From assembly GCA_902574955.1 (NCBI GenBank), contig CACGPQ010000006.1, positions 1 through 51,540 on the forward strand: a stretch of 51,540 nucleotides of DNA, read 5' to 3'. Source of the DNA: an uncultured Synechococcaceae cyanobacterium. GTDB taxonomy: Bacteria; Cyanobacteriota; Cyanobacteriia; PCC-6307; Cyanobiaceae. Positions 41,311 through 50,467 of this stretch are shown piece after piece (positions within the stretch are counted from its first letter, which is position 1; each line of letters begins with the position of its first letter). The position numbers and the translations under genes are program-made. The notes beneath the pieces were generated by a model. It was given only the letters and a program-made list of their open reading frames with translations. It was not told where the DNA came from and searched no databases.

Positions 41311-42836
41311 TTTTTATCAATTCCTTTAAAAACATTTTGAACATTTTGATCAGGTACAACTCTGTGAGGCGCACCACTAAATATTTGTTCAAAATTTGAA
41401 AAAGAATCTTTTATTTCGGGACCACTATTAGTAATGATAAATTCTCTTATTCTTTTATCATGCCATGATCCCCGCATTTTAAAAACATTTAAAGCTCTTG
41501 CCATCTCACCTTTTATTTCTACATATTGAAGCAACAATATCGTGTCTGTAATTGTTGAGATATGAGAATCAGTTATAGAGTGACTTCCCATAAACTCTTC
41601 TGCAGTATTAGTAAAAAAGCCTGCTATCTCCTCTTGTTTTGTATAACCAGTAACTGCTATTACAAACTGTCTAAATGCATTCAAACTTACACCTCTGGCT
41701 AATGCGGAGAGAGAATCAATGGCCATTCTTTTTGGTTTAAATTGATTAATTTGCGTTTTTATAATTTGCAAGTGATCTTCTAAACCAGTTGATTCAGGGT
41801 ATGCACAAATAATTTTTAATAACCCATCACTTTCCATTTTTTCAAAATCTATTCCCCAACTAGTCGCATTCCTAAGTAATTGAGCCCTAGATTCTTCATA
41901 TGCAAAAAGTATTGCTCTTTCACTATTGTTATAAGCATCTTCAACAAATTTTGATACAAGCATTGTTTTACCTGTACCAGTAGCTCCAGTGGCGAGAATG
42001 ATGGAATCTTGAAAATATCCTCCGCCACACATATCATCAAGATCTTTAACTCCTGAGCTAATTCTAATATTTGAGGATCTCTGCGTTAATCTCATTGCTC
42101 CTAGAGCAAACACACTTATTCCATCTATTCCCATAGTAAATGGATATTCACCTTTCATATGTACAGTACCTCTTAACTTCAAAACTTCTAAAGTTCTCCT
42201 TCTCTTTTCTGACTCAAGAACATTTCTTAATAAGACAACATTATCAGATACAAATTCTTCAACTCCATATCTAGCAATTGGTCCGTAATCATCAACTCTT
42301 TCTGTAGTCATAACAGTTGTCACACCTATTTCTTTTAATCTTGCTATTAGTCTAAATATTTCTCTTCTTACAACGTAAATAGCATCATACTGTTGAAAGA
42401 CCGCAGTTATTGAATCTATTGCAACTCTTTTGGCTTTATATTTTCTAATTGCATAACTAATTCGCTCAATAAGACCAGACAAGTCAAAGTTACCCGCAAC
42501 ATCCTGACCATCAGGATCAGGTGATGCATCCAAAATAAAAAGTTTATTTTGATCAACTAATTCTTGTAAATCCCAACCAAAACTTGCGGCATTTCTAATA
42601 ATATCTAAAGGTGATTCCTCAAATGTTACAAAGATACCAGGCTCATCAAAATTACAAATTCCATGATGCAAATATTGCAAAGAAAAAACAGTTTTACCAG
42701 TTCCTGAAGTACCACTAACGAGTGTGCTTCGCGAAACAGGCAACCCACCCCTACAAACATCATCAAAGCCTTCTATTCCAGTTGGTAATTTTTGTACTTG
42801 CATTTTATTCGATTTGCCAAATTTCTTATCATTCAT
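41307..42836 (-). CDS. kaiC: Circadian clock protein KaiC
   Basis: Duplicated RecA-like domains with Walker A GTSGTGKT and GATGTGKT; SHISTITDTILLLQYVE phosphosite region. Confidence 0.97.
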   Translation of the reverse strand: MNDKKFGKSNKMQVQKLPTGIEGFDDVCRGGLPVSRSTLVSGTSGTGKTVFSLQYLHHGICNFDEPGIFVTFEESPLDIIRNAASFGWDLQELVDQNKLFILDASPDPDGQDVAGNFDLSGLIERISYAIRKYKAKRVAIDSITAVFQQYDAIYVVRREIFRLIARLKEIGVTTVMTTERVDDYGPIARYGVEEFVSDNVVLLRNVLESEKRRRTLEVLKLRGTVHMKGEYPFTMGIDGISVFALGAMRLTQRSSNIRISSGVKDLDDMCGGGYFQDSIILATGATGTGKTMLVSKFVEDAYNNSERAILFAYEESRAQLLRNATSWGIDFEKMESDGLLKIICAYPESTGLEDHLQIIKTQINQFKPKRMAIDSLSALARGVSLNAFRQFVIAVTGYTKQEEIAGFFTNTAEEFMGSHSITDSHISTITDTILLLQYVEIKGEMARALNVFKMRGSWHDKRIREFIITNSGPEIKDSFSNFEQIFSGAPHRVVPDQNVQNVFKGIDKN

Positions 42837-42906
42837 AGTTTTGTGCTAATTAAACAAAAGTAAAATAAATTTTGATTTTATTTTTAATTTAAAAGTTTTA
42901 GATATT

Positions 42907-43224
42907 TTATTTATCTCCACTATATTCAGTTTCAGTTAATTCATCAAAAAGTAGATCTAAACCAATTAAAACTTTCTCTCTATCTGAGAGATCACCTATT
43001 ATTTTTCTCACTGGTGGCGGTAGAATTTTAGCTAAGGTTGGGGTGGCTAAAATTTTATCTTCTTCTGCAAGTTGTGGTTGCTTAAGTACATCAATCACCT
43101 TCAAAGCATAAACTCCTTTGAATTCATTTTCTAAAATTTCTCTTAAAGTATTTAAGGCTCTCATTGAATTAGGAGTATTTCCAGCAACATAGAGTTTTAA
43201 AATGTACGTTTTTCTTGCTGCCAT
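42907..43224 (-). CDS. kaiB: Circadian clock protein KaiB
   Basis: [88 protein letters not shown]. Confidence 0.97.
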   Translation of the reverse strand: MAARKTYILKLYVAGNTPNSMRALNTLREILENEFKGVYALKVIDVLKQPQLAEEDKILATPTLAKILPPPVRKIIGDLSDREKVLIGLDLLFDELTETEYSGDK

Positions 43225-43367
43225 TGGTATGGATTCTTAAATTGATATAAAAGATTAAAATAACCCTTGACTTATTACACTACAAAATAAGAAAATAGAC
43301 AAACTATTATGATTGCTTATTTGGCTAAATCAAATTATCAATTTGAGCCTAATAGCGTCTTTAAGAT

Positions 43368-43808
43368 ATGACAAATTCTAAAAACTCCCCAAACAATTCT
43401 TTAAACAGTAATGAATTGTACGCGATCGCTGAAACTTCGGGCCAACAATTTTGGTTTGAAGTTAACAGATACTATGACATAGACAGGTTAAATGCAAAAG
43501 AGAAAGACAAGATAACACTTGAAAAAGTTTTAGTTTTAAAGGACAAAGAGTCTATAACTATTGGCAAACCTTACGTTAAAGATGCAAAAATTGAATTAGA
43601 AGTGGTCTCTCATAAAAGAGATAAGAAGATTCTTGTATACAAAATGCGTCCCAAAAAAAAGACACGAAAAAAGATGGGCCACAGACAAGAACTTACAAGA
43701 GTTATGGTAAAATCTATAACAATTGGGAAAAGTGCTCCTAAGTCTACTTCTAAAAAGGAAACTGTTAAAAAGGAAACTAAACCAAAATCTGAAAAATCTA
43801 CAAATTAA
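43368..43808 (+). CDS. rplU: 50S ribosomal protein L21 with Lys/Ser/Thr-rich C-terminal extension
   Basis: YAIAETSGQQFWFEVNRYYDIDRL, KMRPKKKTRKKMGHRQELTRVMV; upstream of rpmA. Confidence 0.95.
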   Translation: MTNSKNSPNNSLNSNELYAIAETSGQQFWFEVNRYYDIDRLNAKEKDKITLEKVLVLKDKESITIGKPYVKDAKIELEVVSHKRDKKILVYKMRPKKKTRKKMGHRQELTRVMVKSITIGKSAPKSTSKKETVKKETKPKSEKSTN

Positions 43809-43817
43809 ACACTTCTA

Positions 43818-44078
43818 ATGGCACATAAAAAAGGAACAGGTTCTACTAGAAATGGAAGAGATTCAAATTCCAAAAGATTGGGTGTTAAAGCTTATGGAGG
43901 AGAAAAAGTAACTGCTGGATCAATCTTAATTCGCCAAAGAGGTACATCATTTTTGCCTGGGATCAATGTAGGTAAAGGTAAAGATGACACCCTTTTTGCG
44001 CTCAAAGAAGGAACCGTAAGTTTCGAAAGCATTAAAAGAAATTTAAGAAATAGAAAAAGAGTTAATATAGTTATCTAA
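43818..44078 (+). CDS. rpmA: 50S ribosomal protein L27
   Basis: [43 protein letters not shown]. Confidence 0.97.
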   Translation: MAHKKGTGSTRNGRDSNSKRLGVKAYGGEKVTAGSILIRQRGTSFLPGINVGKGKDDTLFALKEGTVSFESIKRNLRNRKRVNIVI

Positions 44079-44811
44079 TCTTCTTATAAGCTCTTGTAGT
44101 TATAAGAATAGGATGAAATACTTCTAAAAAATTTGATTGAAGAGTCTCAAAAAACTTTTCGACGATTTTACTGTCGTCTATATGAAAGGGATACTCATTC
44201 TTATCTCCCTTGTAAAAATACCAATTAAATAAAGCAATAGAATTACTATCCATAATCTCACTGAAATTATTAATTTGTGAAGCTGGATCTGCAAGATGTT
44301 CCAAAACATCAAGACAAACTATCGTATCAAATTTCAATATTTGAGTATCTTGAATTGTCTTGCAGAAAGTGAGTTTTTTTTCGACTCCTAATTTCTTAGC
44401 CCTGTATTCAACAAAATTTCTATTTGTTTGATTAATATCTACAAAAAAAACATGCTCAACTTTTGAAGACATAGCGTTAGCTAAGGCATGCGTACCAATA
44501 CCTCCACCAAAATCCAAAACTAAATCTCTAGAAAATCTCTGCTGAAGTTTTAAAGTATCAGCGATGTAGTCCCTACTTGTGATATGCCAAGCAGCTAAAT
44601 CAGCTAAATGCCTATCTCCTACAATCTCAGTATAAAAATCTGAAACATCATTTAAAGCATCCCCAGGATGTGAATTTGCCAAATTCATCTTTGCATTTGC
44701 AAGGAATCCATCTAAATCACATTCTCTAATAGATAAGTATTCCATTAAATGTGATTTCAAATTAAAAGCATTATCTAAAAACCCTTTTAAAATAAAATTA
44801 TTATTCTTCAA
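44071..44811 (-). CDS. SAM-dependent methyltransferase
   Basis: [36 protein letters not shown] motifs. Confidence 0.82.
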   Translation of the reverse strand: MKNNNFILKGFLDNAFNLKSHLMEYLSIRECDLDGFLANAKMNLANSHPGDALNDVSDFYTEIVGDRHLADLAAWHITSRDYIADTLKLQQRFSRDLVLDFGGGIGTHALANAMSSKVEHVFFVDINQTNRNFVEYRAKKLGVEKKLTFCKTIQDTQILKFDTIVCLDVLEHLADPASQINNFSEIMDSNSIALFNWYFYKGDKNEYPFHIDDSKIVEKFFETLQSNFLEVFHPILITTRAYKKIR

Positions 44812-44887
44812 TTCCTTACCCTAAATTTCCAATACCAAAATCATAGAATGGTTATAAATCTTTCTCAAAGTATTCTTAATATTAAAA

Positions 44888-45805
44888 ATGGAAACTAAAG
44901 ATGGATTCTTAGTAATTAATAAAGATAAGGGTTGTACATCTCATGATTGCGTTAAACAAATAAGGAAGTTACTAAATACAAAAAAGGTCGGGCATACTGG
45001 AACTCTTGATCCAGAAGTTATAGGAACATTACCAATCGCAATAGGCAGTGCAACAAGATTTATTCAATATCTACCTCAGGGTAAAACTTACATAGGACAA
45101 ATTAAATTAGGGATAAGAACTAACACTGATGATATTCACGGAGAAATAATATATCAAAAAAGTTGGCCTAAAATCAGTGATGAAAAATTAGATCAATACT
45201 TAAATAGATTTAGAGGAATTATTAAACAAATTCCGCCAAAAGTATCTAGTGTGCACGTCAAAGGTGAGAGAGCTTATAAAAAATCTTTCAGGAATGAAAT
45301 TTTTGAATTAGCACCTAGAGAAGTAAAAATAGACGAACTTATCTTAATGAAATGGGACCAAATAAACGGAATCATAGAAATAAAAATCAAGTGTTCAGCT
45401 GGCACATATATAAGAGCAATTGCAAGAGATTTAGGCGAAATTCTTAATTCTGAAGGTTGCCTTCTACAACTAAAAAGAATTTCGGCTTGTGGCTTTGATG
45501 AACAAAACTCAATAAAAATATCTGATATCGAAAACTGTAAAAAAAACTTAGAAAATTTTATTATCCCAACAATTTCTGCTCTTAATCACATTTCATCATT
45601 TGTCTTAAGGAATGAAGAACAAATCAATTTTTGGCAAACAGGAAGAGCAATTAAAGTTGATATTAATTACTTCAAGGGAAGCAAGTCTTTTGATTATAAA
45701 AAACCCATAAAAGTAATAGATAAAAAACAAACACTACTTGGGATTGGATTCTTAAATAGAGATCAGTCTCATATAAATCCAAAATTGGTCCTTAATGCTA
45801 AATAA
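44888..45805 (+). CDS. truB: tRNA pseudouridine-55 synthase
   Basis: [53 protein letters not shown]. Confidence 0.95.
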   Translation: METKDGFLVINKDKGCTSHDCVKQIRKLLNTKKVGHTGTLDPEVIGTLPIAIGSATRFIQYLPQGKTYIGQIKLGIRTNTDDIHGEIIYQKSWPKISDEKLDQYLNRFRGIIKQIPPKVSSVHVKGERAYKKSFRNEIFELAPREVKIDELILMKWDQINGIIEIKIKCSAGTYIRAIARDLGEILNSEGCLLQLKRISACGFDEQNSIKISDIENCKKNLENFIIPTISALNHISSFVLRNEEQINFWQTGRAIKVDINYFKGSKSFDYKKPIKVIDKKQTLLGIGFLNRDQSHINPKLVLNAK

Positions 45806-45808
45806 CTT

Positions 45809-46999
45809 CTACAAGTAATCTTTTTTAAAAGGTTTAATCTCCACTCCTCTATAAAAATACTTTAATATTTTTTCAGCTTTTTGGCCTCTAGACGCCAGAT
45901 ATTTAGCTCCCCATTGACTCATTCCTACTCCATGACCTGATCCCTGTCCAAAAACTATCAAACCTTTCTTTAGGGGAGTATTATGGTTTAATTCTTCCTC
46001 AAACAATTTAAATCTCACAAAATTACTTTTGAGTCCTAATCTTTTTCTTAAGGCTACCCCAGACATTTGATCAGAACCATAAGCCCCAATAAGTTTTACA
46101 TTTTTTACCCTCCCGGTATTAGAAATATCTAGAATCTCTATATTTTTTAAACCTCCAATCTTGGGAAATAAATTTATTAATTCATTACTCGAAATTTTTT
46201 TTTGCCATCTAAAATTTGGATTATTTTTATCAAAATCTTTCACACTTGATAAGTACGGATATTTATTCTTCCAAACATCTTGACTATTTTCTGTCATTCC
46301 ACCTGAGCTGCTATGAAACAAAGCATTAATTAATTTATTTTTAAACGTTAAAACCAAAGATCTTGTACTTTTAACTGCTCTGATAGTTTTATACGTTCTT
46401 GACTCCAAGCCATTATAGACTTGGTTTTTCTGCGTTGAATCTATATCAAATAAATTATTTCCATTTTGCTTTAAAGCATAAGTTCTAGAGGCAATTGCTT
46501 GTGCCTTTAATGCTTCAATAGGCCATTTTGTTGGCATCTCTGAACCCACTACGCTACTTAGGTATTTTTCTATTCCTAAAACATTTACCACCAATATTTC
46601 AGATTCAAGCACAAAAAGATTAAGCTTACCAGAATATCTCTTCTGACCTACCCAAATACCTCTCCCATCAGAAGAACTAACTTGAAATTGTTGCTTACTT
46701 TTTAAGTCATATTTTTTTTGTTTATTTTTATCAAAATATAAAATTTTTCTATTTTTCTCATTTTTAAAAGTTAAGCCTTTTATTTTTTTGCTTGAAAAAA
46801 ATTTCCCCTCTATGGTTAAAGGAATTGATCTATCTGCTCTGATCCTTAAATTGTTATTTTTTGAAATCAAAACTCTAATTATTGGCTCTCTCGATGCAAA
46901 AACACTTTCACTCTGAAAAACACAAATAAATAAAATACTTGTCAGGCAACACTTACTAAAGTTATTTTTCAATTTAAGTATCACTTTGTTTAAAAACAA
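45809..46999 (-). CDS. SpoIID/LytB-domain protein, exported
   Basis: VVGSEMPTKWPIEALKAQAIASRTYAL, FHSSSGGMTENSQDVW, GQGSGHGVGMSQWGAKYLA. Confidence 0.88.
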   Translation of the reverse strand: MFLNKVILKLKNNFSKCCLTSILFICVFQSESVFASREPIIRVLISKNNNLRIRADRSIPLTIEGKFFSSKKIKGLTFKNEKNRKILYFDKNKQKKYDLKSKQQFQVSSSDGRGIWVGQKRYSGKLNLFVLESEILVVNVLGIEKYLSSVVGSEMPTKWPIEALKAQAIASRTYALKQNGNNLFDIDSTQKNQVYNGLESRTYKTIRAVKSTRSLVLTFKNKLINALFHSSSGGMTENSQDVWKNKYPYLSSVKDFDKNNPNFRWQKKISSNELINLFPKIGGLKNIEILDISNTGRVKNVKLIGAYGSDQMSGVALRKRLGLKSNFVRFKLFEEELNHNTPLKKGLIVFGQGSGHGVGMSQWGAKYLASRGQKAEKILKYFYRGVEIKPFKKDYL

Positions 47000-47072
47000 A
47001 TGCTTAATTTGCCTTAGTTTGACTAAAAGTCTAAATTTAATCCAGATATAAAAATAAAAATATCATAAATAA

Positions 47073-48011
47073 GTGAATATCACCTTCTTAGGAACTAGTT
47101 CAGGAGTCCCATCCTTAACGAGAAATGTTTCTTCTCTAGCACTTAAATTATCACAGTCATCAGAAGTTTGGCTTTTTGATTGTGGAGAGGGAACGCAACA
47201 TCAAATAATGAAAAGCAATATTAAATCTTCTCAAATCAAGAAAATATTTATTACCCATATGCATGGAGATCATATTTATGGTTTGCCTGGACTTTTGGCT
47301 ACCTTAGGATTATCAGGCAATAGCGCGGGTATTGAAATTTACGGTCCTTCAGAGTTGCGGAGTTTTATAAATTCAGCACTTAAAAATAGTTTTTGCAAAT
47401 TGTCATTCCCATTACATTTTGTGGAAGTTGAAAATTTTGCATCAACAAAGCGAAATCTATTTGAAAACAACAAAATAAAAGTAAATTGCGCCTGCCTTAA
47501 ACATAAAATACCTGCTTATGGTTATAGGGTTAGTGAAAAAAGTAAGCCAGGTATATTTGATATCAAAAAAGCAAAGTCTCTAAAAATAGCACCTGGACCA
47601 ATTTATTCAGAACTGCAACAAGGTAAAAAAGTCGTTTTAGCGGACGGTAGGACATTTGATGGAAAAGAATTCTGTGGGCCTCCAAGAGAGGGAGGTAGTT
47701 TTGTTTATTGCACTGATACAGTCTTTAGCGAATCAGCTGTTTCACTATCAAAAAATGCCGACTTACTCGTACATGAATCAACATTTTCTCAGGAAGATGA
47801 GAGCATGGCCTATGAAAAATTACATTCCACAACGTTCATGGCTGCCAAAACAGCATTATTATCTAATACAAAAAAATTAATTATTACTCATTTAAGTCCA
47901 AGATATAATAATAAAAATTCAATTACGCCAAGCGATTTGCTTAAAGAGGCACAAAAAGTTTTCCCAAATACTCACCTTGCCAAAGATTTTCTAACTGTAG
48001 AAATAAAATAA
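47073..48011 (+). CDS. rnz: Ribonuclease Z (tRNA 3' endonuclease)
   Basis: FLGTSSGVPSLTRNVSSLAL, FDCGEGTQHQIM, FITHMHGDHIYGLPGLL, LIITHLSPRY. GTG start. Confidence 0.95.
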   Translation: MNITFLGTSSGVPSLTRNVSSLALKLSQSSEVWLFDCGEGTQHQIMKSNIKSSQIKKIFITHMHGDHIYGLPGLLATLGLSGNSAGIEIYGPSELRSFINSALKNSFCKLSFPLHFVEVENFASTKRNLFENNKIKVNCACLKHKIPAYGYRVSEKSKPGIFDIKKAKSLKIAPGPIYSELQQGKKVVLADGRTFDGKEFCGPPREGGSFVYCTDTVFSESAVSLSKNADLLVHESTFSQEDESMAYEKLHSTTFMAAKTALLSNTKKLIITHLSPRYNNKNSITPSDLLKEAQKVFPNTHLAKDFLTVEIK

Positions 48012-48085
48012 ACTGCAACAGTTCGTTAGCAGGAGCGTTGTAAATGACCAACCCATGAAATAATAGTCTTAGGTTTTTCTATTAG

Positions 48086-48646
48086 ATGTCGATCGAAATG
48101 GTCTCTATTTTTTCATCACTACATAAGTCTTGTAAAAGACTATTTATTTTTCTTCCATTAATTATTGGTTTACTTATTAATCCAATCTCTGCAAACGCAC
48201 TCTATCCTAGTGATCCTTCATCAGTTGACGTACTAAAAGATGATCTTCACGGTGCCGACCTCCATAATACTGAATATGTTAAATATGATTTATCTAATCA
48301 AGATTTAGGAGAAGCTAATCTTCAAGGCGCATATATGAGTGTTACAACTGCAAAAAACTCTAGTTTTAAAGGGGCCAATATGACAGACCTAATTGCATAT
48401 GCAACACGATTTGATAATGCTGATTTTACAGATGCAAATCTTACCAATGGTGAGCTAATGAAAAGTGTTTTTGATGGAGCAATTATTGACGGAGCAGACT
48501 TTACTGATGCAAATCTTGATCTTTCTCAGAGAAAATCATTATGTGAAAGAGCTAGTGGAACTAACTCACAAACTGGAGTTAATACAATTGATAGTCTTGA
48601 ATGCACTGGATTAAAAGGTTATATGCCTCCAAAGCCAAAAGCATAA
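48086..48646 (+). CDS. Pentapeptide-repeat protein with signal peptide (likely thylakoid lumen or periplasm)
   Basis: N-terminal hydrophobic signal ending ISANA/LYPSD; A(D/N)LxxA repeats (ADLHNTEYVKYDLSNQDLGEANLQGAYM...). Confidence 0.82.
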   Translation: MSIEMVSIFSSLHKSCKRLFIFLPLIIGLLINPISANALYPSDPSSVDVLKDDLHGADLHNTEYVKYDLSNQDLGEANLQGAYMSVTTAKNSSFKGANMTDLIAYATRFDNADFTDANLTNGELMKSVFDGAIIDGADFTDANLDLSQRKSLCERASGTNSQTGVNTIDSLECTGLKGYMPPKPKA

Positions 48647-48655
48647 TATTTAAAG

Positions 48656-49024
48656 CTAACTAACTTCAGAAGGAAAAATATTATCAGGCTCTTTTGAGCC
48701 TGGTTTTTTGCTATACCACCATTCTTGTATATTAGAAGAAAATTTCTTTGAAAAAAAAGTTATAACTGTCTCAACAGGTTTTGATCCAGGCTCCAAAATC
48801 TGTACTGAGTAAGATGGGCATTTTCTTGAAGCCATATCAGCAACGAACCTAGAACCTATTCTTCTCCAACTAGGCTCCTTACTTCTCCAAGCAAGTCTTG
48901 AGCAGGGCCAAGGCAAGTCTTCCCTATCATAAAGCCTGCAACATGGTCCAATTACCTTATAACTAAACTGGCCGCCATAACTTGATTGAACACTGCCGGT
49001 CTTGAAAAATTGAAATTTATTCAT
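48656..49024 (-). CDS. Conserved hypothetical protein
   Basis: 122-aa ORF filling the gap; several Cys and Trp; plausible coding. Confidence 0.75.
   Translation of the reverse strand: MNKFQFFKTGSVQSSYGGQFSYKVIGPCCRLYDREDLPWPCSRLAWRSKEPSWRRIGSRFVADMASRKCPSYSVQILEPGSKPVETVITFFSKKFSSNIQEWWYSKKPGSKEPDNIFPSEVS
48685..48709 (+). terminator. Rho-independent terminator for the pentapeptide-repeat gene, inside the convergent CDS
   Basis: CAGGCTC-TTTT-GAGCCTG perfect 7-bp stem followed by GTTTTTT. Confidence 0.75.
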
Positions 49025-49031
49025 TTACAAT

Positions 49032-49058
49032 AAAAAAGCCACCTTAATAGAGAGTGGC
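49032..49058 (-). terminator. Rho-independent terminator downstream of petF
   Basis: Reverse strand GCCAC...GTGGC hairpin followed by TTTTTTATT. Confidence 0.65.
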
Positions 49059-49103
49059 AAAGAAATGATGAATAATCAACTTGGAAAAGTTAATTTTTTA
49101 TTA

Positions 49104-49403
49104 TCAATACAATTCTTCCTCAGCATGAGTTGTAATTGTTACGTCAGATGTTGGATAAGCAACACATGTAAGAACAAAACCAGCTTCTAATTGGTCATCA
49201 TCCAAGAAACTTTGATCTGATTGATCAACACTACCTGAAGTAACTTTTCCAGCACATGTTGAACAGGCTCCAGCTCTGCAGGAATAGGGAAGGTCGATAC
49301 CTTGTTCTTCAGCTGCATCAAGGATGTATTGGTCGTCAGGTACTTCAATAGTTGAATTGAGACCTTCACCTTCGCTGATGAGTGTAACTTTGTAAGAAGC
49401 CAT
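49104..49403 (-). CDS. petF: [2Fe-2S] plant-type ferredoxin
   Basis: [59 protein letters not shown]. Confidence 0.97.
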   Translation of the reverse strand: MASYKVTLISEGEGLNSTIEVPDDQYILDAAEEQGIDLPYSCRAGACSTCAGKVTSGSVDQSDQSFLDDDQLEAGFVLTCVAYPTSDVTITTHAEEELY

Positions 49404-49537
49404 TTAAAAAAAAAATTGTTGGTAATTAGTACCTATTACATACATTTTTAACATCGATTAGGTCGATATGTGAGATTTTGAAGTAAAAAATGACACAATA
49501 AAATGTATGAAAGAGTATCTATAAGAAAAACTTATAC

Positions 49538-50449
49538 TTAGGTTGGATTGCTGGTTTTTTGTGCAGAAATACATGCCCAATCTTTTCTAGTTGATACATC
49601 CAATAATTTCAAGTCATTCTGAATTAATATTTTTATAATTTCATCCTTTTGTGAATTCAAAATTCCACTGAAAATGACTTCCCCATTGTTTTTCAAACAC
49701 TTATAAATATTTGGAATCATTTCTTTTATTACTTCAGCGATAATATTACAAAAAACAAAATCAAATTGTTTGAGTTGATTCTTTAAAATTACCTCATTAA
49801 AAGATCCCAAATATGTATTTAAGTTTTTTATATTACCGAAATTCAGTTGAAAATTAGAGTTAGTTGAATTTATAGCTAAATAATCATTATCCACTGCACA
49901 AACCTCTTTAGCGCCAAGTAATCTCGCGGCGACACTCAAAATTCCGCTACCACTCCCAATATCTAATACCTTTTTATTAGAAAATACAATATTCTCCATT
50001 TTTTCCAAGCAAAGATAAGTCGAAGGATGACTTCCTGTACCAAAGGCTGCTCCAGGATCAATTTTTATGATTTGTTTATCTTTAAACTTTTTATTAAGAT
50101 TTATCCAACAGGGCAATATTAAAAAATGATTACCTACTAATTCAGGAGCCCAATATTTCTTCCAGCTTGTCAACCAATCCTCCTCTTTAATAATACTCCA
50201 GTAAAAAAATTGATTCTCAGGAGGATTTATATTTAGAAGTTTGCTAATTATTTTTTCAAAACTACTTCTAGAACTCTCGCCCCAATCATCAATTGGAAGC
50301 CATATATTCACTTCTTTTTTATTTTTATTTTTAATTAAATATTCAAATGAAAAACTAGATATTCCCAGCTCATTTAATTTCCAAATAATAATTTCTTCAG
50401 AATCACTTTCTATCCGAAAAGTTAGCTTATACCAATCTTTAATTGCCAT
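49538..50449 (-). CDS. prmA: Ribosomal protein L11 methyltransferase
   Basis: [64 protein letters not shown]. Confidence 0.93.
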   Translation of the reverse strand: MAIKDWYKLTFRIESDSEEIIIWKLNELGISSFSFEYLIKNKNKKEVNIWLPIDDWGESSRSSFEKIISKLLNINPPENQFFYWSIIKEEDWLTSWKKYWAPELVGNHFLILPCWINLNKKFKDKQIIKIDPGAAFGTGSHPSTYLCLEKMENIVFSNKKVLDIGSGSGILSVAARLLGAKEVCAVDNDYLAINSTNSNFQLNFGNIKNLNTYLGSFNEVILKNQLKQFDFVFCNIIAEVIKEMIPNIYKCLKNNGEVIFSGILNSQKDEIIKILIQNDLKLLDVSTRKDWACISAQKTSNPT

Positions 50450-50467
50450 TATATGGAGCAGGTCTCT

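Noticed and set aside
49421-49443. Possible NtcA site upstream of petF
   Set aside because: GTA and TAC half-sites are present but none has the required 8-nt spacing.
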